Part shown: piece after piece, positions 34,924-43,011 of the stretch | How the letters are laid out: each line of letters opens with the position of its first letter | Position numbering within the stretch: the stretch's first letter is position 1 | Assembly: GCA_021324795.1 (NCBI GenBank) | Contig: JAJPIK010000046.1 | Span: 1-61,184, forward strand | Reading direction: 5' to 3' | Origin: Chloroflexota bacterium | GTDB lineage: Bacteria > Chloroflexota > UBA6077 > FW602-bin22 > CADDYW01 | DNA length: 61,184 nt | Program-made: the position numbers and the translations under genes | Notes under the pieces: generated by a model | The model's database searches: none | What the model was told of the DNA's origin: nothing | What the model saw: only the letters and a program-made list of their open reading frames with translations

Positions 34924-35118
34924 CTAGCCCCACCACCTTAGCAACCTCCAGGAAGCTGTCTGGCCTCGCGGCCATGCGATTCGTTTAGCTACCATGGCTG
35001 CAGTCACCGTAAGATTGATGACTCTTAGCTCGAAGTAAAAGCCCTAGCGTGACGGTTATATCAATAAATCGCAATCACAACCTTATCGCATATACTGATG
35101 ATATGCACCTACTAGATG

Positions 35119-35142
35119 TAGTACTTTCTGTTAGTACTTTCT
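35119..35142 (+). repeat. Tandem 11-base direct repeat, possible operator
   Basis: TAGTACTTTCT occurs at 35119-35129 and again at 35132-35142, a 13-base period. It lies about 80 bases upstream of the promoter -35 box. A regulator site is plausible, but the period is not a whole helical turn. Confidence 0.4.
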
Positions 35143-35219
35143 CTTAACTCGTCGACTCGGCGTCAGATGTGGCCTCCATTCTGGAAGGAGTTAACCCAGA
35201 GGCGAACGAGCAGGCCATG

Positions 35220-35248
35220 TTTACATGATTATATTCATCAGCTATAAT
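35220..35248 (+). promoter_or_regulatory. Sigma-70 promoter of the sugar-type ABC operon
   Basis: TTTACA (35220-35225) and TATAAT (35243-35248) are 17 bases apart, nearly the ideal housekeeping promoter. Transcription would begin near 35255, leaving a leader of about 105 bases before the first permease gene. Confidence 0.75.
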
Positions 35249-35281
35249 TCGCCCATGACCTAAAACCGGTTGTTTGTTAGC

Positions 35282-35289
35282 CTGTCTAA
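35282..35289 (+). promoter_or_regulatory. CTGTCTAA box, candidate operator
   Basis: CTGTCTAA lies about 27 bases after the predicted transcription start. The same eight bases occur upstream of the YheO/DauR-like regulator at 46108-46115, and their inverse TTAGACAG at 46171-46178. This suggests that one regulator could control both units. Confidence 0.4.
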
Positions 35290-35360
35290 TTTGGTACTAC
35301 CAGAGCCATGCAGAATGGCGACGTCACCTCGACGACAAAGCGGGATGAGAGGTTTTTTTC

Positions 35361-36302
35361 ATGTCAACTAAAACACTCATGCCCCCCGCCCCGGCTCAAC
35401 ACTTTTGGCGGCGAGCCTTCGGTCGGGATTGGCAATTGGGCTGGGTATTGGTCCTACCCGTCGTCGCCGTCCTCGTTGGGCTCATCGCCTATCCGTTCTT
35501 CCTCTCGATCTACCTTAGTTTTACCGACAAGATGGTCGGTCAACCGGCGAACTTCATCGGGTTGCAAAACTACAAGGACATTCTCTTCGGTGCGGAGTTT
35601 GGCACTCTCTTCTGGAAATCAGTCGTGACCACGCTCATTTACACCGGGACCGCGGTGTGTACCAAGGTCGTGATTGGCATGGGCATGGCGCTCTTTCTTC
35701 ACGAAGAATTCAAAGGTCGCAACCTGATGCGGGCGCTCTGTTTCTTACCGTGGGCCATTCCCTCATTGATCGTTGGCTTGAGTTGGCAGTGGATCTACAA
35801 CGGTACCCCAGCCGGGATGCTTAATCAGATCCTGATCGACCTTGGCCTCTCAGATACCCTGATTCAGTGGCTCGGCGATCCGCATCTGGCGCTCTGGTCG
35901 GTCATCTTCGTGACGGTTTGGGCCGGCTGCCCGTTTTACGGAATGATGCTTCTGGCCGGTCTGCAGTCGATCCCCCGTGAGCTCTACGAAGCGGCCTCAA
36001 TCGACGGCGCCAACGTCTTTCAGCGCTATCGCCACGTTACTTTGCCCGGCCTCGCCACGATCATCGCGATCACTGTGCTCCTTTCGACGATTTGGACCGC
36101 GAATGGCTTCAATCTGATTTACATCTTGACTGGCGGTGGTCCGGCTAACGCGACGATGACCTTCCCGATGCTCACCTATCAGGTCGGCATCGCCGGGGCG
36201 CAGCGCTTGGGCACTGCCTCGGCGATCACGATTCTTTTCCTGCCGTTCTTCCTCGTGTTGATCATTCTGCTGACCCGACACATGCTGAGGGAGGAGATCT
36301 AA
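35361..36302 (+). CDS. Sugar-type ABC transporter permease (MalF/UgpA family)
   Basis: A 313-residue membrane protein with six hydrophobic segments. It carries the permease EAA loop at about residues 208-230: ELYEAASIDGANVFQRYRHV, then TLPGL. The N-terminal LGWVLVLPVVAVLVGLIAYP segment and a long first external loop are typical of the MalF/UgpA type. It imports a carbohydrate or similar solute with the partner permease and lipoprotein encoded next. One base separates it from the following gene. No ATPase gene lies nearby, so a shared one from elsewhere is likely. Confidence 0.92.
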   Translation: MSTKTLMPPAPAQHFWRRAFGRDWQLGWVLVLPVVAVLVGLIAYPFFLSIYLSFTDKMVGQPANFIGLQNYKDILFGAEFGTLFWKSVVTTLIYTGTAVCTKVVIGMGMALFLHEEFKGRNLMRALCFLPWAIPSLIVGLSWQWIYNGTPAGMLNQILIDLGLSDTLIQWLGDPHLALWSVIFVTVWAGCPFYGMMLLAGLQSIPRELYEAASIDGANVFQRYRHVTLPGLATIIAITVLLSTIWTANGFNLIYILTGGGPANATMTFPMLTYQVGIAGAQRLGTASAITILFLPFFLVLIILLTRHMLREEI

Positions 36303-36303
36303 G

Positions 36304-37173
36304 ATGGCAACGCTTGCCCGAACCAGCGAGCGCTCCCGGAGCTTGCGAAGTGGCCGTCTCGTCCATCGCGTGGTGATGGTTCTCGCGGGCTTGTTCTTTG
36401 GCTTGTGGACGCTGGTCCCACTCTACTGGATCATCGCCACCTCGCTGAAGAACGAGATCCAGGTCATGCGCGACCCGACTCTAATCCCGACCGCGATCAC
36501 TTTCCACAATTACTACTCGATTCTCTACGAATCAAAGTTTTTACTCTACATCAAGAACAGCGTCGAAGTCGCGGTGGTGACAACGGCGTTGTCGATGCTC
36601 TTCGGCTCGATTGCCGCGTATGCGATCTCCCGGCTCCGGTTCCGTGGGCGCGGAGTAGTTGCGCGGGCAATCGTTGTCTCCTATCTGGTGCCCGGCAGCC
36701 TGCTTTTCATCTCGCTCTTCGAAGTGCTCACTGAGCTCCATCTGACCGATCGACTTTCTGGCTTGATGGTCGTCTATCTGTCTTTCACCCTGCCATTCTG
36801 CACCTGGCTGATGATTGGATACTTTCGCTCGATCCCGAGCGAGCTCGAAGAGGCGGCGCTCGTTGACGGCTGCAATCGTGTTCGCGCACTTATTCACATC
36901 ATTCTACCACTGACCGTGCCAGCACTGGTCGTGGTTACTCTCTTCTCGTTCACCCAGTCCTGGAACGAGTTCCTCTACGCTCTGGTATTCATTAGCAGCG
37001 ACTCGCAGAAGACGTTCACGGTTGGGCTGATCGGCCTCATCCAGGGAGACACACTCCCCTATAGCCTGATGATGGCCGCAGCGACGCTCGGCTTGATTCC
37101 GCCCATGCTGGTTTACGTGATCTCGCAGCGCTGGGTAGTCTCCGGCCTTGCCGCTGGCTCGGTCAAGGGATAG
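36304..37173 (+). CDS. Sugar-type ABC transporter permease (MalG/UgpE family)
   Basis: A 289-residue partner permease with about six membrane segments. The EAA loop lies near residues 180-200 (ELEEAALVDGCNRVRALIHI, then ILPL). The C-terminus ends with the usual QRWVVSGLAAGSVKG of MalG-type permeases. It follows its partner after one base and must form a heterodimer with it. Confidence 0.93.
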   Translation: MATLARTSERSRSLRSGRLVHRVVMVLAGLFFGLWTLVPLYWIIATSLKNEIQVMRDPTLIPTAITFHNYYSILYESKFLLYIKNSVEVAVVTTALSMLFGSIAAYAISRLRFRGRGVVARAIVVSYLVPGSLLFISLFEVLTELHLTDRLSGLMVVYLSFTLPFCTWLMIGYFRSIPSELEEAALVDGCNRVRALIHIILPLTVPALVVVTLFSFTQSWNEFLYALVFISSDSQKTFTVGLIGLIQGDTLPYSLMMAAATLGLIPPMLVYVISQRWVVSGLAAGSVKG

Positions 37174-37185
37174 GGATAGCAAGCG

Positions 37186-37217
37186 CTCACCCTCTCCGTA
37201 TAAAGGGAGAGGGAAAT
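37186..37217 (+). repeat. Dispersed hairpin repeat, copy 4
   Basis: CCCTCTCC pairs with GGAGAGGG, the best stem (8 bp) of the four copies, followed by AAATT. It ends 25 bases before the binding-protein start. This copy is outside the flagellar block. Confidence 0.65.
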
Positions 37218-37242
37218 TCCGAGTAGGAGGAGTAAAAAAGCA

Positions 37243-38793
37243 ATGGGATCAATGTTTACTCGGCGACGTTTCCTCGTAACCAGTGGTTCCCTCACAGCCA
37301 TGGCTTTGCTCGCCGCTTGTGGCGGCGCCCCGGCCACGCCGACGACCGCACCGTCGGCTCAGCCGACCAGCGCCCCGACGCCGACCAAGGCTGCCCAGCC
37401 GACCACGGCGGCTCAGCCAACCGCGGCGCCGACGAGCGCGGCCGCGCAAGCTACTACTGCGCCGGCCCCGACGACCGCGGCCGCCGCGACCCCGTCAACT
37501 CAGGCGACAACGGTTACCTCGACGAGCACCAGTCCGACCGCGATGCAGATGACGACTTTCCCAATGAATGGCGCCAAGCTCGTCGCCTGGGCATATCAGA
37601 GCTTCACCCCGGACGCCGATCGCTGGATCGCCGAGCAGGCCGCGGCCTGGGGCAAGGCGAACGGTGGCACCGTCGAATACGACATCGTCGACAACTCGGT
37701 CTTCACCCAAAAGCTTGCCGCGGCGATCGAGGCAAAGACGATTCCCGACGTGCCCATGCTCTCGAACCTGCTGTATTACCAGAGCTTGAATATCCTGGTC
37801 GACCTGACCGACGAGTACAACAAGCTCGACAAACTCGCCGGTGGCTTCTACAAGTCATTCCTGCCTGGGATTCAAGCCGACAACAAGATCTGGGGCATCC
37901 CACTTAATGCTGGTCCATCTCCCCTTTTTGCGCGGACCGACATCCTGGAACAGGCCACCGGCAAGAAGGACCCACCGGCGACGTTCGACGATATGGAGAA
38001 CATCGGGAAAAAGATCAACAAGCCACCATCTTTCTACGCCATCGGCTGGACTCTGGGCCGGACTCCAGACTGCGTCGGAAACACCTTAGATGTCATGCTC
38101 AACGACGGTGGCTACCTGGTTAACAAAGATGGCACCAAGCCGACGATCAACTCCGATGGCACGATCACGGCGCTTACCCGGATCAAGCGCTGGTGGGATG
38201 AGAAGCTGATTCCCCCGGACTCGACCTCCTGGGATGACACCGGCAACAATAATGCCTACCAGTCCAAACGGGTAGCCTTCGTCGACAATCCGGCCTCGAT
38301 CTATGGCTGGCTGGTTGCCAACGACCAGAACCTTCTTGCTAATACGGTGATGGCGCCGATTCCGGCCGGCAAAGCCGGACAATTCGCCAGCAGTGCCCTT
38401 GGCTGGACTTGGGCGGTAAGCAACCAGAGTAAGAACCGTGACGCAGCGATCGCCCTTATCGACTTCTTGCTCCAACCAAACAACATCGAGCTAGAAAGCG
38501 AGAAGGTCGGCGGTCGTTGGTTCCCGCCTTACCTGGATCTCGCAAACAGCCCCTTCTGGACGTCGAAGCCACAGTTCTCCTATTTCCCGCAGCTCATCAA
38601 GAACGGGGTCTTCAATAGCTACCCGGCGGCACCCGTGCCAAAACTCATGGCCGCGCTCAGCGAGGCCAGTGCCGGATTGGTGATCGCCGACATGACGCAA
38701 GCGGTGATCATCAATGGCACCCCCCCCGAGAAGGCCGCCGCTGATGCCCAGGCGAAGTACGAGGCGATCTTCAAAAAGCACAACATTGGGTAA
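37243..38793 (+). CDS. ABC transporter solute-binding lipoprotein (sugar type)
   Basis: A 516-residue protein. The N-terminus has a twin-arginine-like TRRRFLVTSGS and a lipobox LLAAC with Cys at residue 26. A Pro/Thr/Ala/Gln linker of about 75 residues follows. The rest is a family 1 extracellular binding protein (residues 105-516), with WIAEQAAAWGKANGGTVEYD near the start and patches such as FASSALGWTWAVSNQSKNRD. It is anchored outside the membrane and feeds the two permeases just upstream. The substrate is not known. In-frame ATGs at 37243 and 37252 are both possible starts. Confidence 0.92.
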   Translation: MGSMFTRRRFLVTSGSLTAMALLAACGGAPATPTTAPSAQPTSAPTPTKAAQPTTAAQPTAAPTSAAAQATTAPAPTTAAAATPSTQATTVTSTSTSPTAMQMTTFPMNGAKLVAWAYQSFTPDADRWIAEQAAAWGKANGGTVEYDIVDNSVFTQKLAAAIEAKTIPDVPMLSNLLYYQSLNILVDLTDEYNKLDKLAGGFYKSFLPGIQADNKIWGIPLNAGPSPLFARTDILEQATGKKDPPATFDDMENIGKKINKPPSFYAIGWTLGRTPDCVGNTLDVMLNDGGYLVNKDGTKPTINSDGTITALTRIKRWWDEKLIPPDSTSWDDTGNNNAYQSKRVAFVDNPASIYGWLVANDQNLLANTVMAPIPAGKAGQFASSALGWTWAVSNQSKNRDAAIALIDFLLQPNNIELESEKVGGRWFPPYLDLANSPFWTSKPQFSYFPQLIKNGVFNSYPAAPVPKLMAALSEASAGLVIADMTQAVIINGTPPEKAAADAQAKYEAIFKKHNIG

Positions 38794-38796
38794 GAG

Positions 38797-38834
38797 CGAG
38801 GATGGAGGTGAGATATGTCTCACCTCCATCCTCG
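38797..38834. terminator. Hairpin terminator between convergent genes
   Basis: Two perfect 17-base arms (38797-38813 and 38818-38834) flank TATG. The + strand continues TCTTCTTCTC, moderately T-rich. It lies between the binding-protein gene (+) and the alcohol dehydrogenase gene (-) and can end both transcripts. Confidence 0.85.
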
Positions 38835-38862
38835 TCTTCTTCTCAATCACTTTCTCCTTAAC

Positions 38863-40044
38863 TCAATCCCAGGAGATGACTCCCGACCCAATACCGGCCA
38901 GCAATCGCTCGAGCGTTTTGTCGGTATAATCGCGGGGATTCGAGGGGCGATTCGCGTCAAGCGAGGAGAGATGCACCAGTTGACCCCGTGCGCGTTCAAA
39001 TCTCTGCGCGTCCACTCCCGCCGCTTGGAGTGATAGTGGGATATTCACCTGGCACTTCAGATCGTCAAGCATCTCGACCAAACGATGGCAGGCTAGGAGC
39101 GGCTCGGCGACATCGATTCCGAGAGCGGTTCGTGCCAATTCGGCATAGTTACCTGCCGCGACCTGACTGTTGAAAGCGACCGTCTGAGTCATGGCAAAGG
39201 CGCATGCCAGGCCATGATGATAGTGAAAGGTCGTTCCCAAGGCATGGGCAATCGAATGCATTACCCCGAGGGCGGCACTAGCCATCGCCATACCAGCGAT
39301 CATCGACGCCTGTTGCAAGTGGACGCGCGCCTCCAGGTTACGCCCATCCATGTATGCGACCGGCAACCAGCGTACAACCAAACGAACAGCACGGCTAGCC
39401 AGGCCAGTGGTTATATCGCTGGCAAAGCGTGATACCGATGCTTCGAGAGCGTGGGAAAGTACGTCGAAACCAGTCCATGCCGTCACGTTGGGTGGAACGC
39501 TCAAAGTCAACGTGGGGTCAGCGATCACCACATCCGGGCAGAGATCGTAGCTAAGCACGCACTCTTTAATCGACAGTTCAACGGTTTCGTTCGTGACCAT
39601 CGCCGCGTAGCTTACTTCGGAGCCGGTGCCACTCGTTGTTGGAATCGCGACCAAACGCGCCTTTTGGCGCAAGGGAGGCAACGCAAAAAACGTCGTGAGC
39701 TTTTGCCAGTCCAACTTCGGATGTTCGTATTTCACCCAGAGTACCTTGGCAGTGTCGATTGCCGAGCCGCCGCCGAGGGCAACGATCAGATCCGGTTCGA
39801 GCTCACTGGCGACAGCCGCTGCCTGCTCGCAGGACCGGCGGTTCGGATCGGGAATCACACCATCGTAAACGTCGACGCGCCGCTCAGCGCACCGAAGCAA
39901 CTCAACCGCCCTCTCGACAATACCCAGCGTCGTCAAAAACGGATCAGCGACTAAGAGCACCCGTCGCCCGGGAATTTCTGCCAAATGATCGAGAGCGCCC
40001 GGCCCGCTATAAATCTCGTTCGGAAAAGTCAGTCGTCTTGCCAC
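38863..40044 (-). CDS. Iron-containing alcohol dehydrogenase
   Basis: A 393-residue group III alcohol dehydrogenase. The NAD site is seen as ALGGGSAIDTAKVLW near residues 88-103. PTTSGTGSEVS follows near 134-144. Metal ligands are the Asp and His of GFDVLSHALEA, then the His residues of GVMHSIAHALG and of HYHHGLACA, as in the family. It should oxidise an alcohol or reduce an aldehyde or ketone with NAD(P). It is the last gene of the - strand operon; 13 bases separate it from the SDR gene upstream. Confidence 0.93.
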   Translation of the reverse strand: MARRLTFPNEIYSGPGALDHLAEIPGRRVLLVADPFLTTLGIVERAVELLRCAERRVDVYDGVIPDPNRRSCEQAAAVASELEPDLIVALGGGSAIDTAKVLWVKYEHPKLDWQKLTTFFALPPLRQKARLVAIPTTSGTGSEVSYAAMVTNETVELSIKECVLSYDLCPDVVIADPTLTLSVPPNVTAWTGFDVLSHALEASVSRFASDITTGLASRAVRLVVRWLPVAYMDGRNLEARVHLQQASMIAGMAMASAALGVMHSIAHALGTTFHYHHGLACAFAMTQTVAFNSQVAAGNYAELARTALGIDVAEPLLACHRLVEMLDDLKCQVNIPLSLQAAGVDAQRFERARGQLVHLSSLDANRPSNPRDYTDKTLERLLAGIGSGVISWD

Positions 40045-40057
40045 CCAATCTCCTGGC

Positions 40058-40846
40058 CTAATCTGGCAGGCTCAGCGAATAGTGAGCCGTGAATCCACCA
40101 TCGATCAGAATCGTCGTCCCGTTTACGTAGCCAGCGAGTGGTGAACAAAGGAAGACGACAACCTCGGCAATATCCCAAGGCGTGCCCAGTCGACCCGCAG
40201 GGATCTGCTGGGCGACCAACTCGACCACACGCCGGTTCTCCTCCTGCCATGGCTTTGTCATCGGCGTATCGACCCAACCGGGAGACACCGCGTTCACCCT
40301 GATTCCGGACGGCCCCAACTCTGTTGCCATCGTCTTCGTGAGCAACAGCACTGCGGCTTTACTCGCACAGTAAGCAGCCGAATTCTCATGTGCTTGGTGA
40401 GCACTGAGCGACGCAAAATTCACAATGCGCCCACCCCGCTTCACATCTACCATCGCTCGGCTAACCGCGCGCGAGACACGCATCACCGCCGTTGCGTTAA
40501 CATCCATGACCTGTTGCCAGTCCTCGTCGGACAATTCAATAACCTTGCTCGTTCGAAGAATCCCGGCCGCGTTCACCAACATGTCGATTTGGCCTCCCAG
40601 CACCAACGCTGATTGAACGATCGCCTCCGGAAACGCCGAATCGGTAACGTCACCTGCCAGCATTCTGACCGGCGTACCGTTTGCGTTGATGAGCGCGGCA
40701 GTCTTGGTCAGGCCAGACAGGTCTCGGTCGACGAGGAGCAGCGCCGCCCCCGCCTCGGCGAGGCGAACCGCCGAGGCCTGACCAAGCCCCCCAGCGGCAC
40801 CAGTAACGATCGCGACCTGCCCAGATAGATCAATCGTGATTGCCAT
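40058..40846 (-). CDS. Short-chain dehydrogenase/reductase (classical SDR)
   Basis: A 262-residue SDR. Cofactor motif VTGAAGGLGQAS lies near residues 15-26, NAAG near 87-90, and the catalytic Ser/Tyr/Lys in NFASLSAHQAHENSAAYCAS followed by K (Ser 13 residues before Tyr, as usual). The C-terminal NGTTILIDGGFT is typical of the FabG-like group. It should be a cytoplasmic NAD(P)-dependent alcohol/ketone oxidoreductase. It is co-transcribed with the peptide-type ABC genes upstream and the iron alcohol dehydrogenase downstream. Confidence 0.93.
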   Translation of the reverse strand: MAITIDLSGQVAIVTGAAGGLGQASAVRLAEAGAALLLVDRDLSGLTKTAALINANGTPVRMLAGDVTDSAFPEAIVQSALVLGGQIDMLVNAAGILRTSKVIELSDEDWQQVMDVNATAVMRVSRAVSRAMVDVKRGGRIVNFASLSAHQAHENSAAYCASKAAVLLLTKTMATELGPSGIRVNAVSPGWVDTPMTKPWQEENRRVVELVAQQIPAGRLGTPWDIAEVVVFLCSPLAGYVNGTTILIDGGFTAHYSLSLPD

Positions 40847-40869
40847 GATAGTTATCCCCTTGAATTGCT

Positions 40870-41874
40870 TTATCCGGCGCGCAATCGAGGATCGACCAAA
40901 TGATAGAGCAGATCGACGATAAGGTTAGCCAAGACGTAGATAAAGGCAATGAAAATCACTGCGGCCTGAACGACCGGGTAATCGCGCTGGGTTACACCAT
41001 CTAGCAAGAGGCGGCCCATACCGGGCCAAGAGAATACCAGTTCGGTAATCACTGCGCCACCGAGCAGCGATCCGAATTGTAAGCCCTGGAGAGTCAGCAC
41101 TGGGAGAATTGCATTACGTAATGCATGCTTGATGACCACTTTACGCTCGACCAATCCCTTCGCCCGGGCGGTTCGAACGTAATCCGTGCGCAAAACTTCA
41201 AGCATCGCCGACCGGGTGAGCCGGGCGACGAAACCTGCCGAGGTCAGTCCGACCGCGAGAGCGGGCAGCGCCAGGTGACGCACTGCAATCCTCAAGAGCG
41301 ACCAGTCACCGGTTAGGATAGCGTCGAGCACAATAAAATGAGTAATCGTCTTGTAGTTAGTCCCGGGGTCGAGTTGTCCGCCGACTGGCATCCAACCGAG
41401 CTTCACTGAGAAGATAATGATCAAAACGATCGCAATCCAGAACCAGGGCACCGAGAGACCAAGAATCGAAAAGATCCGCGCACTATAGTCGACGAGCTTA
41501 CTGTTAGTCGTGCTAGAGATGATACCAGCACCCATCCCAACAATTGTACTAATGATCATTGCACTGACCGCGAGCTCCATGGTCGGCGGGATTCGGTCGA
41601 TCAAGAGAGTCTTGACCGGCACCGCCGAACTCATCGAGTTGCCAAGATGACCTCGGGCGAGATCGGACAGGAAGGACAGATACTGGAACCAGAGGGGCTG
41701 ATTCAGCCCCCATTCGGCCTTGTATTCCGTGATTTGTGCTGTAGTCAGATTCTGCGACGCGACGAAATCAATCGGAGTCCCGGGAACCAATCGCAAGGCA
41801 AGGAAAGTTAAGCTTGCAACGGCCCAGAGCACGATTGGTAACCAGATGAGGCGAGAAATGAGGTATTTCGTCAT
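40870..41874 (-). CDS. Dipeptide/oligopeptide-type ABC permease (DppB family)
   Basis: A 334-residue permease starting MTKYLISRLIWLPIVLWAVA, the standard DppB/OppB N-terminus. VPGTPIDF lies near residues 30-37. The inner-membrane binding-protein-dependent transport domain contains LRTDYVRTARAKGLVERKVV and KHALRNAILPVLT. The C-terminus YVLANLIVDLLYHLVDPRLR is diagnostic. It pairs with the DppC-type permease encoded just upstream. Confidence 0.95.
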   Translation of the reverse strand: MTKYLISRLIWLPIVLWAVASLTFLALRLVPGTPIDFVASQNLTTAQITEYKAEWGLNQPLWFQYLSFLSDLARGHLGNSMSSAVPVKTLLIDRIPPTMELAVSAMIISTIVGMGAGIISSTTNSKLVDYSARIFSILGLSVPWFWIAIVLIIIFSVKLGWMPVGGQLDPGTNYKTITHFIVLDAILTGDWSLLRIAVRHLALPALAVGLTSAGFVARLTRSAMLEVLRTDYVRTARAKGLVERKVVIKHALRNAILPVLTLQGLQFGSLLGGAVITELVFSWPGMGRLLLDGVTQRDYPVVQAAVIFIAFIYVLANLIVDLLYHLVDPRLRAG

Positions 41875-41942
41875 AGTGACCTCAAATCACTGGTCGCGAC
41901 ATGCGCGTGGACAACCTTTACGAACCAACGTCGACATCCCAA

Positions 41943-42854
41943 TTAGCGATTCTTCAGCATCGGGTCTAGGAAGTCCCGCAAGCCATCACCCACTAGGTTT
42001 GCACTCAGCACGGTCAAGGTAATAGCGAGGCCAGGGAAGAAAGGAACGTAGGGCGCATCGAAAATGAGTCGCTCACCATCGCTAATCATCTGTCCCCAAT
42101 CCGGAGTCGGCGGCTGAACCCCAAGACCAATGAAATTGAGCGCCGACGCGTAGCTAATCGCGATTGCCAGCATGGCGGTGGCTTGGACGATGATCGGCGG
42201 GATCATATTGGGGAAAATGTGCTTCAGGATGATCCATCGTGAGCTACCCCCGAGCGAGGTCGCCGCCGTGACGTAGTCTTGACGCGCGAGCACCAGCACG
42301 ACCGATCGGACCAAGCGGGCGAACACCGGAATCATCGAAAAAGCGATGGCGAAAACCGAGTTGAGCAAGCCGGCGCCAAGAGAAGCGACGATAAGAATCG
42401 CGAGGAGGATCGCCGGGAAACTGAGCATCACATCCATGATGCGCATTAGGATAACGTCCAGCTTGCCCCCCCAGTAACCTCCTGCCGTGCCAATGAATGT
42501 TCCAGCGATCAGCGCGATCAGCACCGACGAGACGCTCGCAAAGAGAATCGATCTTGCCCCGAAAAGAATCCGGGCGAGCAAATCCCGTCCAAATTCATCG
42601 GTCCCGAATGGGTGGGCCAAACTCGGGCTAAGCAATCGATCGTGGAGCGTGGGCGCGGTCGGACTGTAGGGGGTAAGCTGGCCTGCGAAGACCGCGCCGA
42701 CCACGACGAGGAACAAAAAGACGGCACCAATCACAGTGATGTCGTTCTTACGGACAAAACGTACGACACGTCGGGACCAAGGTACACCCAATTCGACCAG
42801 CCCGCCGTACTCGATCTGATTGACCTCAGAATCTCGGGACACCGTTCGGGCCAT
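41943..42854 (-). CDS. Dipeptide/oligopeptide-type ABC permease (DppC family)
   Basis: A 303-residue permease. The frame is open to 42902; the ATG at 42854 is chosen because AAGGAAAG lies just before it. It has an N-terminal cytoplasmic tail and membrane helix, the segment HPFGTDEFGRDLLARILFGA (a DppC hallmark), and the loop with RQDYVTAATSLGGSSRWIIL then KHIFPN. The C-terminus ends GDGLRDFLDPMLKNR. It forms the channel with the 40870-41874 permease. Confidence 0.95.
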   Translation of the reverse strand: MARTVSRDSEVNQIEYGGLVELGVPWSRRVVRFVRKNDITVIGAVFLFLVVVGAVFAGQLTPYSPTAPTLHDRLLSPSLAHPFGTDEFGRDLLARILFGARSILFASVSSVLIALIAGTFIGTAGGYWGGKLDVILMRIMDVMLSFPAILLAILIVASLGAGLLNSVFAIAFSMIPVFARLVRSVVLVLARQDYVTAATSLGGSSRWIILKHIFPNMIPPIIVQATAMLAIAISYASALNFIGLGVQPPTPDWGQMISDGERLIFDAPYVPFFPGLAITLTVLSANLVGDGLRDFLDPMLKNR

Positions 42855-42950
42855 GTTCTTTCCTTCTGTCAAGAGCGAGCGAAGCGAATCGGCCGTTTCC
42901 ATCTTAGCAAAATCCGACAGCGATCGAAAGTACCGAGGAAGAAGAGCACC

Positions 42951-43011
42951 TGACAGAATTGAATCCCGTGGCCGGCTCTCAATTGGCCGGCCACGGGATT
43001 CAATTCTGTCA
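42951..43011 (-). terminator. Long perfect hairpin after the peptide-binding-protein gene
   Basis: Two perfect 25-base arms (42951-42975 and 42987-43011) flank an 11-base loop. The stop codon of the binding-protein gene (43009-43011) is inside the stem. On the - strand CTCTTCTTCCTC follows. It probably lowers expression of the downstream permeases relative to the binding protein and protects the binding-protein message. Confidence 0.8.

Larger units (their letters stand above)
34924..35360. other. 437-base AT-rich regulatory gap
   Basis: No gene is seen. The stretch is visibly richer in A and T than the flanks. It contains GCATAT/ATATGC inverted arms (35088-35106), the direct repeat TAGTACTTTCT twice (35119-35129 and 35132-35142), a sigma-70-type promoter (35220-35248), the palindrome AACCGGTT (35264-35271) and a CTGTCTAA box (35282-35289). 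Confidence 0.6.

Noticed and set aside
37321..37545. Tandem repeats or CRISPR-like array in the 5' part of the binding-protein gene
   Set aside because: The repetition comes from a Pro/Thr/Ala linker coded by similar codons, not from spaced identical repeats.
38863..40044. Iron-type alcohol dehydrogenase as part of the sugar-type importer operon
   Set aside because: It is on the opposite strand and separated by a bidirectional hairpin; it belongs with the SDR and peptide-type importer.
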